Source: Planctomycetota bacterium
Lineage (GTDB): Bacteria; Planctomycetota; Planctomycetia; Isosphaerales; Isosphaeraceae
Assembly (NCBI GenBank): GCA_021777685.1
Contig: JAJYDH010000222.1
Location: 1 to 9,670, forward strand
Length of the DNA: 9,670 nt
Reading direction: 5' to 3'
Part shown: positions 1-6,579 of the stretch, one piece after another
How the letters are laid out: the number at the start of each line of letters is the position of its first letter
Position numbering within the stretch: position 1 is the stretch's first letter
Position numbers and translations under genes: made by a program
Notes under the pieces: generated by a model
The model's database searches: none
Seen by the model: only the letters and a program-made list of their open reading frames with translations
What the model was told of the DNA's origin: nothing

Positions 1-470
1 CAGACCGCGAGCGACCGGCCGGCCGGCGCGAGGCGGATTAGCAGGATTCCGGAGACGAGCAGGACGATGGCCAGGATCAGGCCAATCCCCTGCTCCGCGA
101 AACTGAAACCCATGATCGTCGGGTTGTTGAGGGCGTCGGTCGCCGCGCTCATGTCCATCTTCGGGGTGACGGGCTTGCTGGCCTCGACGGCGGCGCGCTC
201 CAGCTCGAGCGCCTTCTTCTCCTCGTCGGTCTTCGCGGCCTTCGCTCGCTCGTCCAGATTCTTCAACCGCGCCTCGTGCTGGGCCTCGGCCTGGGACTGG
301 GCCTGCTTCACGGTCTCCTCGGAGAATTTTACCAGCGCGGGGGCCGCGACGGTGCCCGCGAGGCCGCAGAGCCCGCCCAGCAGGAGGAGGACTCCGAAGA
401 TGACGTTCAGGATGCCCAGGGTCTTGGGGATGCCCGGCTTGGGGAGGACGTAACCGTCTGCGTTGGCCAT
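1..470 (-). CDS. Partial two-helix membrane protein with central coiled coil (C-terminus off the window)
   Basis: Translating the minus strand from the ATG at 470 gives an open frame of 156 codons that reaches the left edge without a stop, so the C-terminus is missing. Residues 1-17 are short and polar. Residues 18-43 form a hydrophobic helix (core VIFGVLLLLGGLCGLAG). Residues 48-98 are rich in Glu, Lys, Ala and Gln and look like a coiled coil. Residues 129-147 form a second hydrophobic helix (GLILAIVLLVSGILLI). The likely topology is two membrane helices with a helical loop between them. A GAGGT lies about 10 bases before the ATG. The gene is 94 bases downstream of the FGE-like/BON gene on the same strand, so co-transcription is possible, although a small hairpin (519-536) lies between them. 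I do not recognise a named family and assign no function. Confidence 0.75.
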   Translation of the reverse strand, partial: MANADGYVLPKPGIPKTLGILNVIFGVLLLLGGLCGLAGTVAAPALVKFSEETVKQAQSQAEAQHEARLKNLDERAKAAKTDEEKKALELERAAVEASKPVTPKMDMSAATDALNNPTIMGFSFAEQGIGLILAIVLLVSGILLIRLAPAGRSLAV

Positions 471-518
471 GATGCGTCGGACCTCGGGTGTGGGCGGATG
501 TCAGCGGGCGGCTCGGGC

Positions 519-536
519 GAGGGCCGAACGACCCTC
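519..536 (-). other. Small inverted repeat between the two minus-strand genes
   Basis: The arms GAGGG and CCCTC enclose an 8-base loop in the gap between the FGE-like/BON gene stop (565) and the start of the membrane-protein gene (470). There is no T-tract after it on the minus strand, so it is a weak candidate for a terminator or mRNA processing element. It may be chance in GC-rich DNA. Confidence 0.2.
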
Positions 537-564
537 ATGGTAATCGTCGCCGCCCGTCGAATAT

Positions 565-2286
565 TCAGCGGGTCCTGGCCGCGAAGGCCGGGCGGATCGA
601 CACGGCGTTGCTCACGATCCGGCCGTCGGAGGGAGACACAGCGGGCGAGCCGAGGCTGAGGGCGACCGAGACGGCCGCGTCGTCGGCCAGCCCGGCGAGC
701 CTCAGCGCGGAACGATCGATCAGGACCTTCAAGCCGGTCGAGCGGCCCGGCTCGCCCGGGTCGAGCTTGTGCGAGACGAGGCCCCCGCCCGGCAGGAAGA
801 CGTTGACCCACCACTCCGAGCCCTGGACCGGGAGCGGGTCGAGCCAGCGGACCCCGACGGGGACCTCGACGAAGGTCCGGTCGAGGACCGCCAGCCGCCG
901 CGCCGGCCCGGTCGCGCCGCCGATCGTGGCGAGTTGATTGGCGCCGAGCGCCGACGACTCCAGGCGATCCTCGACCGCGGCGACGAACCAGAGCCCCTCG
1001 ACCGCGCGATCGGCGGCCCGACGCGCGGAGGAATCGGCGACCTTGCCGGTCAGCGTGACCGTGGCGCGGTCGGGGTCGAACGCGACGGCGACCCCCTTCA
1101 GCTTCGGGTCGGAGTCGAGCCGCTTCCGGACGAGGTCGCGGCCGGCCTCGGCGGTGAGGTCGAACGCGGGCCGGACGCCGACGAACGGGTCGGGGCCGAT
1201 CTCGTCGGGCTTCTCGACCTTCACCGAGGGCAGGGGCGAGGCCGGCTCGGTCCGGAAGTGCCCGCCCATCCGGGCGAAACCGCCGGCCGGGTCGGTCGCC
1301 CACTCGGCGGCGTTGCCGAAGGTGTGGGCCAGGCCGAACGGGTTGGCCTTGAAGGTCGGCGAGGTCGCCGGGGGCTGGCTCGGCGCCGTGGCGTCGACGG
1401 CCAGGGCCGGCTCGGGGCCGAGGAGGTTCGCCCCCTCCGGGAAGGTCGGCTCGTCGCCCCACCAGAAAGACGACGACTTGCCGCCCTTGGCCGCCCGGGT
1501 CCACTCCTCGACGGTGGGGAGGCGATAGGCTACGCCCGAAAGGTCGGCCTGGCCGAGCGCAGTGAGGTACTCCAGCGCCTTCGCGGGCATCAGGGCGACG
1601 GCCGGTTGCTCGGGGGCTTCGAGGGCGAACTCGTCGGACCGGCCGGCCTTGGGGTCGTACCCCTTGAGCCGCTCGCCGACCTGGCCGACGTTCGCCTCGG
1701 TCGTCGCGAGGAAGAAGCCTGGCGAGTCGCCCGAGGCGGGGATTCGCGCGAACCGGAGGCCGTCCGGGCCCGGATTTGGCAGGACGCGCTCGGTCCCTCC
1801 GAGTGGCGTCCCCCATCCGAATGGCCCGGGATCGCTCGCCGAAGCGTCGCCCCTGGGCCGGGGGAACTGTTCAATCGTCGCGTCCAGGACGTTGCTGACC
1901 AGCACGCCCGAGGAGGCTTCGACCACGCCGATGGCGACCTTCACCGCCCCCGGGGCCTGGTTCCGGAGCGGGGTGGCCGGGATGTAGACCGCGAACCGGC
2001 GACGGCCCGGCGGGTACTCGACCGGCAACGGCCGGAGGTCGACCCGGCCGTCGGGGAAGGCCAGGCGGACCATGTACCGCCCCGGGTCCCGAGGGGCCGA
2101 GCGGTCCCACTCCGCCTCGGCGACCAGCCGGAAGAGGTCGTCGCCCATCCCCCGGCCGGGGACCACCGTCGCCTCGTCGGACCAGCCGTTGAGCTTCACC
2201 AGCTCCCCGGCCCGCCCGGAATTGGTCCAGGCCGTCAAGGCCACCAGGGTCATGCAAGCTGTCCAGATCGCCCTGCGCGTCGCCAC
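565..2286 (-). CDS. Secreted FGE-sulfatase-like protein fused to a BON domain
   Basis: The predicted product is 573 residues. I chose the GTG start at 2286 because GAGGA lies 7 bases upstream and the product then begins with a signal peptide (RR in the n-region, hydrophobic core, likely cleavage after GRA at residue 26). The frame is open upstream to 2670, but that stretch looks non-coding. Residues 28-140 appear beta-rich and are unassigned. Residues about 160-377 match the formylglycine-generating-enzyme/SUMF1 fold by its landmarks: YRLPTVEEWTRAAKGG (254-269), FWWGDE (274-279), an ANPFGLAHTFGNAAEW stretch (314-329) and GVRPAFDL (370-377). Residues about 382-443 match a BON domain (VTLTGKV near 410-416). 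The remaining ~130 residues are unassigned. The mature protein contains no cysteine, so it cannot use the Cys pair of true FGE; a structural, binding or non-FGE role is more likely. Domain calls are firm by pattern; function is open. Confidence 0.88.
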   Translation of the reverse strand: MATRRAIWTACMTLVALTAWTNSGRAGELVKLNGWSDEATVVPGRGMGDDLFRLVAEAEWDRSAPRDPGRYMVRLAFPDGRVDLRPLPVEYPPGRRRFAVYIPATPLRNQAPGAVKVAIGVVEASSGVLVSNVLDATIEQFPRPRGDASASDPGPFGWGTPLGGTERVLPNPGPDGLRFARIPASGDSPGFFLATTEANVGQVGERLKGYDPKAGRSDEFALEAPEQPAVALMPAKALEYLTALGQADLSGVAYRLPTVEEWTRAAKGGKSSSFWWGDEPTFPEGANLLGPEPALAVDATAPSQPPATSPTFKANPFGLAHTFGNAAEWATDPAGGFARMGGHFRTEPASPLPSVKVEKPDEIGPDPFVGVRPAFDLTAEAGRDLVRKRLDSDPKLKGVAVAFDPDRATVTLTGKVADSSARRAADRAVEGLWFVAAVEDRLESSALGANQLATIGGATGPARRLAVLDRTFVEVPVGVRWLDPLPVQGSEWWVNVFLPGGGLVSHKLDPGEPGRSTGLKVLIDRSALRLAGLADDAAVSVALSLGSPAVSPSDGRIVSNAVSIRPAFAARTR

Positions 2287-2502
2287 GGCTCTATCCTCGC
2301 TCCAGGTAGGGGGCCGGTCGACCCCCGATGACTCTCTCCGACAACAGTCTCCAACCTCGCGTTGCCGGAGTCCAGAACGATGTGACCGAAGTCCGGCCGG
2401 CAGAGGTTGGGAGGGCCCTTGGCATGGGATCGGTTTTGCCAATTCGGGCAACGGCCTGCCTGTGATTTTGGGCCTTCGACGAACGAGACGAGGGTAAAAC
2501 TC

Positions 2503-2713
2503 AAACCCAACAGCTCCGGCCGTTCGCTTTCGACTCCAACAGGAACCCAACGATCGAGGAGGGTTGTCCCTCACGACGTTTCTCAGAAGAACCCAACTGT
2601 GACCTCCGTCAAAAGATGAACCCAGGGACGGATCTTCTCGACGACGCCAACCCAAGACGCGATCTCTCAAAATCCGAACCCAACGCGAATGGCCTTTCCC
2701 GGGCGAAACCCCA
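2503..2713. repeat. Cluster of short direct repeats, consensus GAACCCAAC
   Basis: Nine-base units occur at 2503-2511 (AAACCCAAC), 2543-2551, 2589-2597 and 2676-2684 (all GAACCCAAC), with degenerate copies at 2618-2626 (GAACCCAGG), 2648-2656 (CAACCCAAG) and perhaps 2705-2713 (GAAACCCCA). Start-to-start spacing is 40, 46, 29, 30, 28 and 29 bases. Spacers are unrelated in sequence, so this is neither a simple tandem repeat nor a CRISPR. The cluster sits between two divergent genes (starts at 2286 and 2891). It could be a multi-site operator, a dispersed genomic repeat family, or a remnant of one. Function is unknown. Confidence 0.6.
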
Positions 2714-2734
2714 TGTCGGCCGGGCGGGGCTCAC

Positions 2735-2750
2735 GCCCGGGCGACCGGGC
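2735..2750 (+). other. GNRA-type hairpin upstream of the VWA gene
   Basis: The arms GCCCGG and CCGGGC enclose the tetraloop GCGA, followed by the AT-rich stretch CTTATATTC (2751-2759). The shape resembles a short terminator or a structured RNA element, but the tail is not a clean T-tract. The flanking GGGCGGGGCTCACGCCC can form a competing stem. It lies in a non-coding part of the divergent region, whose remaining bases (2287-2502 and 2751-2817) show nothing else I can name. Confidence 0.3.
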
Positions 2751-2817
2751 CTTATATTCAGGAATCGCCCGGCGCGGTTATCAGCGTTTTTCCCGGGGTG
2801 CTGCATTTCGAGGCCGG

Positions 2818-2847
2818 TTGTCGGCGTTTGTCGGGTCTTCGTATGAT
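2818..2847 (+). promoter_or_regulatory. Candidate sigma-70-like promoter for the VWA gene
   Basis: TTGTCG (2818-2823) and TATGAT (2842-2847) are separated by 18 bases. Transcription would start near 2853, leaving a leader of about 38 bases before the preferred ATG at 2891. This also argues against the in-frame ATG at 2843, which lies inside the -10 box. It is a pattern match only. Confidence 0.4.
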
Positions 2848-2890
2848 CGAAGGGAGACGAACGAAGCCAGCCCCGTCGAGACCGGTCCCG

Positions 2891-4933
2891 ATGCCCGCGC
2901 TCTATCGCATGCCGGTGTTCTATCTCCTGGTCCTGGTCGGTGTCGGGGCCTATGGCCTCGGCCACGGGTTCCGATCGGCCGAGGTCCCCCCGTCGGCCGA
3001 GCCGATCGACGAGCCGCCCCCTCCGATCCGGGTGGCGAGGGACGAGGAAGGCCGTTCGGCGAAGGATGGCATCCTCCGGACGCCCGACGGGCTCCGGCGG
3101 AAGGTCGTGGTCAAGGATCTCGCCGTCGTCTGCCGGTCCGAGCCGAACGGCGGCCGGGCGGTGGGCAGGCCGCTCGACTACTTCGCCATCCGCTTCCTCT
3201 ATGGGGAAGAACCGGGCCGATTCCGGGTCGGGCCGATGGTCGGGCCTCCTCAAGGGTGGGTTCCCGCCTCCTCGGTCCTGGAGTGGGACACCCGGCTCAT
3301 GGCCCGGCCGACCCCCCGCGAGGGCCGACCGAGGCTGGTGTTCTATCGGGACGAGTCGTGCCTGCTCGACGCGATCGCCGGTCGGACCTGCCCGCGTCAC
3401 GCGGGCCGATGCCCGACCGAGGGGGAGGAGCCGGCCGAGGTCCCCGATGCTCGCGGGTCGTCGGACGAGGGGCCGCCGCTGGGGTTCCCGATCCTCGCCT
3501 CGAAGGCGGTCGACGGCCGGGTGATCTACGAGGTCGCCAGCCTCGTGAAGGACCAGGCGACGGCGCCGATCCTGCCGACGGAGCCGCCGGCCGACCTCCG
3601 GCCCTATCTCAAGGTGGTCGACGTCGCGTTCGCGATCGACACCACGGCCTCGATGCAGGCGACCATCGAGGCGGCCCGCAAGCTGGCGAGCGACCTGGTG
3701 GCCTCGGCCTCGAAGCGGTTCGGCGACGTCAAGCTCCGGTTCGCGCTGGTGGAGTATCGCGACGAGGACCGTCGGTACGGCTTCAAGGCCCGCGTGGTCT
3801 CGTCGTTCACCACGCCCGAGGGCTTCCTGGCCGCGTTGAAGCGGACGAGCGCCGCGACCCACGGCGACGGGAGCGTCGACGAGGCGGTCCTCGACGGCGT
3901 CGAGATGGCCCTCCCGCCCCGCCCCGGCGACGACTCGACACCCCACGTCAACTGGCCGACCGGGCGGGCCGGGGAGCTGGCGACCAAGTTCCTCGTGCTC
4001 CTGGGCGACGCCCCCGACCACGCGCGCGACCTCGACCGGGCGAGGGCCCTCGCGGGCCGCGCCCGGGACGCGGGGATCTCGATCGCGACGGTGGCGATCG
4101 ACCGGCCGGGCGCGCTCTCCCGCGACGAGCGGGCGCGATATCGCGACCAGTGGCGGACCCTGGCCGAGGAGTCGTACCGGCCGCTCGACAAGGCGAACGG
4201 GTTCGCCTCGCCGATCGCGCCGATCACGGCCTCGCTCCAGGAAGGCGAGCAGCTCGCCGACCGCCTCCAGGCGCTCATCGACGACCGGGTCGAGCACGCG
4301 CGGACCATCGCCGCGCTGGCGGCGGCCGAGGCGGACGGGAAGCTCGGCGAGTACGTCAACAGCCAGGGTCTGACGCTCGATCGGGTCGCCCCGGTGCTCG
4401 TCGACCTCCATCGAGGAGACGCCGCGCGAGTGGCCCGGCCCGACCCCCGCTTCGACGGCCGGAAGGCCCCGTCGGTCCGCCGGGGGTGGATCGCCGACCG
4501 GGTCGACGACAGGCCGATGGTCGCGGTCGAGATCCTCATGTCGAGGGACGAGCTGAAGGCGCTGATCGAGGAGCTGACCCAGCTCCAGCAGGCGGCGTCG
4601 GGGACGGCCCGCGACCTCTCCGAGCTGCTCCAGATCGGCACGGCCGCCGCCTCGGGCGAGACCTCGTTCCTCGCCGCCGACCGCGGCTCGCGGACCTTCG
4701 CCGACCACCTCCGGCGCCGCCAGGGGCTCCCCCCCGCCCGGGCCGGCAGCCTGCTCGCGAGGAGCCAGGCGGACCTCCTCCGCTCCGACGACCTCACCCT
4801 CGCGGCCCTCGGCTCGAAGCTCCGCGCCGCCCTGCTCCGGTTGACCAGGCGGCTCCAGGCCCCCGACTGGGACGACCCCCGGCGGACGATCGACGGGATG
4901 GCCCTCGTCCCCTACGACGCGATCGACTTCTGA
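2891..4933 (+). CDS. Membrane-anchored von Willebrand factor A (VWA) domain protein
   Basis: The predicted product is 680 residues from the ATG at 2891. The frame extends back to 2798, with other ATGs at 2843 and 2909; none has a clear ribosome site, and 2891 keeps the membrane helix (residues 8-24, PVFYLLVLVGVGAYGLG) near the N-terminus. Residues 30-70 form a Pro/charged linker. Residues about 72-150 look like a small SH3-like beta domain ending in GWVPASSVLEWD (122-133). Residues about 242-430 form a VWA domain with a MIDAS-type motif DTTAS (D250, T252, S254), GDGSVDEAVLDG (325-336) and LLGDAPDH (370-377). These suggest metal-dependent ligand binding. The C-terminal ~250 residues are charged and probably helical. 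Cysteines at 81, 157, 167 and 174 could form disulfides if the domain lies outside the membrane. The SH3-like-plus-VWA order recalls, from memory, the C-terminal part of PpkA-type proteins, but no kinase domain is present. The ligand is unknown. Confidence 0.85.
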   Translation: MPALYRMPVFYLLVLVGVGAYGLGHGFRSAEVPPSAEPIDEPPPPIRVARDEEGRSAKDGILRTPDGLRRKVVVKDLAVVCRSEPNGGRAVGRPLDYFAIRFLYGEEPGRFRVGPMVGPPQGWVPASSVLEWDTRLMARPTPREGRPRLVFYRDESCLLDAIAGRTCPRHAGRCPTEGEEPAEVPDARGSSDEGPPLGFPILASKAVDGRVIYEVASLVKDQATAPILPTEPPADLRPYLKVVDVAFAIDTTASMQATIEAARKLASDLVASASKRFGDVKLRFALVEYRDEDRRYGFKARVVSSFTTPEGFLAALKRTSAATHGDGSVDEAVLDGVEMALPPRPGDDSTPHVNWPTGRAGELATKFLVLLGDAPDHARDLDRARALAGRARDAGISIATVAIDRPGALSRDERARYRDQWRTLAEESYRPLDKANGFASPIAPITASLQEGEQLADRLQALIDDRVEHARTIAALAAAEADGKLGEYVNSQGLTLDRVAPVLVDLHRGDAARVARPDPRFDGRKAPSVRRGWIADRVDDRPMVAVEILMSRDELKALIEELTQLQQAASGTARDLSELLQIGTAAASGETSFLAADRGSRTFADHLRRRQGLPPARAGSLLARSQADLLRSDDLTLAALGSKLRAALLRLTRRLQAPDWDDPRRTIDGMALVPYDAIDF

Positions 4934-5011
4934 TCGGCGACCGACTCGCGAAAATGGCATGACGATTGCGTTGTCGGAGAAACGTCGTCAACCAACCATC
5001 CCGTCCACCCA

Positions 5012-5018
5012 GGGGGAG
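5012..5018 (+). promoter_or_regulatory. Ribosome binding site of the LEA-like gene
   Basis: GGGGGAG ends 8 bases before the ATG at 5027. It is the main support for translation of this short frame. The rest of the 4934-5026 gap shows no clear promoter. Confidence 0.6.
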
Positions 5019-5026
5019 ACCAGGCC

Positions 5027-5218
5027 ATGTCGAACTTCAAGGATAAGGTCGAAGAGGGGATCGAGAAGGCCAAGGACGGCGCCGTCACCGCCGCCCACAA
5101 GGCGGAGGAGGGCGTCGAGAAGGCCGGCCACAAGATCGCCGAGGGCGCCTCGGCCGCCGGCAACAAGCTGAAAGAGGCCGGCCAGAAGGTCAAGGACGCC
5201 GGCCACGAGGCCGACTGA
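5027..5218 (+). CDS. Small LEA-like/amphipathic-helix protein
   Basis: The predicted product is 63 residues, made almost entirely of Lys, Glu, Ala, Gly, Asp and His, without Cys, Trp or Pro. It consists of loosely repeating segments (KVEEGIEKAKDG, KAEEGVEKAGHKIAEG, KLKEAGQKVKDAG) that would form one long charged amphipathic helix. This composition is typical of group-3 LEA-like and CsbD/YtxH-like small stress proteins, which are disordered in solution and fold on drying or on contact with membranes. There is no signal peptide, so a cytoplasmic location is likely. The gene follows the VWA gene by 93 bases on the same strand and ends just before a strong hairpin, so it may be the last gene of that transcript or have its own promoter. 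A role in desiccation, osmotic or general stress is inferred from composition only. Confidence 0.75.
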   Translation: MSNFKDKVEEGIEKAKDGAVTAAHKAEEGVEKAGHKIAEGASAAGNKLKEAGQKVKDAGHEAD

Positions 5219-5246
5219 GAAGACTTCCGGTCGGACCGTCGACGGA

Positions 5247-5279
5247 CGAGGCCCGGGGCGTCGATCGCCCCGGGCCTCG
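5247..5279. terminator. Hairpin between convergent genes (likely bidirectional terminator)
   Basis: A 14-base perfect stem (5247-5260 with 5266-5279) encloses the loop TCGAT. On the plus strand it is followed by a short T-containing tail (GTCGTTTCG). It lies between the LEA-like gene stop (5218) and the DUF1080 gene stop (5300), where a terminator serving both strands is expected. The T-tract is weak, as in many GC-rich bacteria. Confidence 0.75.
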
Positions 5280-5299
5280 CGTCGTTTCGAACGCACCGG

Positions 5300-5962
5300 T
5301 CAGTGGCCCGTCGGCTTGATCCAGATGTTGCGGTACTGGACCTTGTTGCCGTGGTCCTGGAGCATGATCGGGCCGTCCTCCCCCTCCTTGATCCCGCCGA
5401 CGCCGCCGGGGGTGGGGGAGATCTCCTTGTCGTCGATGATGGTCAGGCCGTTCTGGACGACGGTGAGCCGGGCCTTCTTGACGACCTTGTCGCCCTCGCG
5501 CCTCGCGGCGTGGAAGGTGATGTCGTAGGTCTGCCACTGGAGCGGCGGCTTGCAGGCGTTGACGCTGGGGATGATCTGCTGGTAGATCGCGCCGCAGTCG
5601 TTGCTCTGCGGCTTGAGGCCGTAGGAGTCGAGGACCTGGAGCTCATAGATTCCCTGGAGGTAGACGCCGCTGTTGCCGCGCGCCTGGCCCTTCGCGTCGG
5701 GCATCAGGGGGACGTTGAACTCGAGGTGCATCTGGAAGTCGCCGAACTTCTCCTTGGTCTGGATGTTCCCCTTGGCCACGGTGGCGACGCCGTCGACGAC
5801 CGGCCAGTTGCCCTTCCAGGCGTCGAGCGTGCTGCCGAGGAGCACCGTCGCGCCCTCGGGCGGCTTGAGGCCGAGGGTCTTGTCGTTGGGCGTCGAGTCC
5901 TGGGCGAAGCCCCGCGCGAGCGGCGCGAGGATCAACGCGAGGGCGAGGCTGTGAGTCCGCAT
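5300..5962 (-). CDS. Secreted DUF1080 / 3-keto-disaccharide hydrolase-like protein
   Basis: The predicted product is 220 residues. The ATG at 5962 is preceded by AGGAG at about 10 bases. Residues 1-20 are a signal peptide with likely cleavage after GFA, so the protein is exported. The rest is a single DUF1080 (3keto-disac_hyd) domain with a concanavalin-like beta-sandwich: DAWKGNWPVVDG (47-58), FGDFQMHLEF (73-82), the hallmark GNSGVYLQGIYELQVLDS (96-113), CGAIY (123-127), and QWQTYDI (142-148), with a closing NKVQYRNIWIKP. Members of this family are abundant in Planctomycetota; some hydrolyse 3-keto-glycosides and others probably bind carbohydrate. Cys123 and Cys137 may form a disulfide. No sugar-related neighbour helps to fix the substrate. 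The family call is firm; catalytic activity is inferred. Confidence 0.93.
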   Translation of the reverse strand: MRTHSLALALILAPLARGFAQDSTPNDKTLGLKPPEGATVLLGSTLDAWKGNWPVVDGVATVAKGNIQTKEKFGDFQMHLEFNVPLMPDAKGQARGNSGVYLQGIYELQVLDSYGLKPQSNDCGAIYQQIIPSVNACKPPLQWQTYDITFHAARREGDKVVKKARLTVVQNGLTIIDDKEISPTPGGVGGIKEGEDGPIMLQDHGNKVQYRNIWIKPTGH

Positions 5963-6115
5963 ATCGATCGTTCTCCTGGGATGCTGGATGTCGTGCGGGG
6001 CCCGCGTCGAGCGGCCCGTCGTCCGACCCGTTCGACGAGTCTAGCGGGCGCGACGGCGCTCCGGTAGGAGCGCGCGGGATCGTGTTCCCGCCACGCCGAA
6101 AGGTCGAGCGAGGTT

Positions 6116-6145
6116 GCGATCTGACCTCTCGCGATCTGATCTCTC
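6116..6145. repeat. Tandem 15-base duplication
   Basis: GCGATCTGACCTCTC (6116-6130) is immediately followed by GCGATCTGATCTCTC (6131-6145), differing at one base. It lies in the non-coding region between the divergent DUF1080 and H1-like genes. It could be a pair of regulator sites or a slippage product. The neighbouring stretch 5963-6115 shows no other feature I can support. Confidence 0.6.
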
Positions 6146-6327
6146 GGGATGCGCCGGCGCCCGTCGGCACTGCCCGCGATGGAAAAAACGAGACGGCTCG
6201 CGGAATTTTTTTCGATGACGATCGCGACCACCTCAGTCGCCCTCGCGCGAGCGAACTTTCGACCGAGGGACGAGGTCGCGTCGCGAGCACCGATCGAGAA
6301 AACCCCGGAAAATAGAGGGGAAAACGC

Positions 6328-6350
6328 GATCATGCGTCGGACGCACGATC
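6328..6350. promoter_or_regulatory. 23-base near-perfect palindrome (operator-like)
   Basis: GATCATGCGTC (6328-6338) and GACGCACGATC (6340-6350) are inverted around a single G, with one mismatched pair. The size and symmetry fit a dimeric regulator site or a small hairpin. It lies about 140 bases upstream of the H1-like gene promoter. Confidence 0.4.
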
Positions 6351-6370
6351 ACTTCGACAAAGCATATCGC

Positions 6371-6389
6371 AAGAATCCATATGATTCTT
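6371..6389. promoter_or_regulatory. 19-base inverted repeat AAGAATC-N5-GATTCTT
   Basis: Perfect 7-base arms (6371-6377 and 6383-6389) flank CATAT. Such AT-rich symmetry is uncommon in this GC-rich background and fits a regulator binding site. No regulator gene lies nearby to pair with it. Confidence 0.45.
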
Positions 6390-6403
6390 TCGCGACTGGA
6401 TAT

Positions 6404-6426
6404 CCGGTTTCGGCGGATGAAACCGG
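6404..6426. other. Inverted repeat CCGGTTTC-N7-GAAACCGG
   Basis: Perfect 8-base arms (6404-6411 and 6419-6426) enclose a 7-base loop, forming a stable hairpin. Its right half is part of a 14-base direct repeat (CGGATGAAACCGGC at 6414-6427, CGGATGAAATCGGC at 6445-6458; one mismatch, period 31). It could be a terminator for a short transcript or an operator pair. Confidence 0.45.
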
Positions 6427-6470
6427 CCCAAAACCGCCGAAAAACGGATGAAATCGGCGAGGATCGATCA

Positions 6471-6498
6471 TTGATGGCCTTCCGCCGCGTGATATATT
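6471..6498 (+). promoter_or_regulatory. Sigma-70-like promoter of the H1-like gene
   Basis: TTGATG (6471-6476) and TATATT (6493-6498) are 16 bases apart, the closest match to the housekeeping consensus in the window. Transcription would begin near 6505, giving a leader of about 75 bases before the ATG at 6580. Confidence 0.6.
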
Positions 6499-6579
6499 TC
6501 GCTAAGAAATCTCGAAGCGGGATCGGATGACCGGTCCTCTGCTGAGGCTCAGACTCTCTGGTTGGAGGTTCGAGAACCG

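Noticed and set aside
769..2331. A 520-codon plus-strand frame opposite the FGE-like/BON gene
   Set aside because: The opposite strand has a signal peptide, ribosome site and two recognisable domains; this frame has none.
2287..2670. N-terminal extension of the FGE-like/BON protein up to an ATG at 2670
   Set aside because: The extension would bury a clear signal peptide in the interior, has atypical composition and overlaps the repeat cluster; the GTG at 2286 has a good ribosome site.
2503..2713. CRISPR array
   Set aside because: The repeated unit is only nine bases, spacing varies from 28 to 46 bases, and no cas gene is in the window.
2609..4960. A 783-codon open frame on the minus strand opposite the VWA gene
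   Set aside because: It mirrors the G/C third-position bias of the VWA gene. Its translation is Arg/Gly/Asp-rich without recognisable domains, while the plus frame holds a clear VWA domain.
2689..4962. A 757-codon plus-strand frame overlapping the VWA gene
   Set aside because: The product is an Arg/Pro/Gly-rich low-complexity sequence typical of an out-of-frame reading in GC-rich DNA, with no domain.
5303..6067. A 254-codon plus-strand frame opposite the DUF1080 gene
   Set aside because: It is a Val/Leu/Asp/Ala-rich shadow; the minus-strand frame carries a signal peptide and the DUF1080 hallmark residues.
6149..6451. A 100-codon plus-strand frame upstream of the H1-like gene
   Set aside because: There is no ribosome site at its first ATG and no domain. 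Only its last 39 codons have weak support and are listed as a finding.
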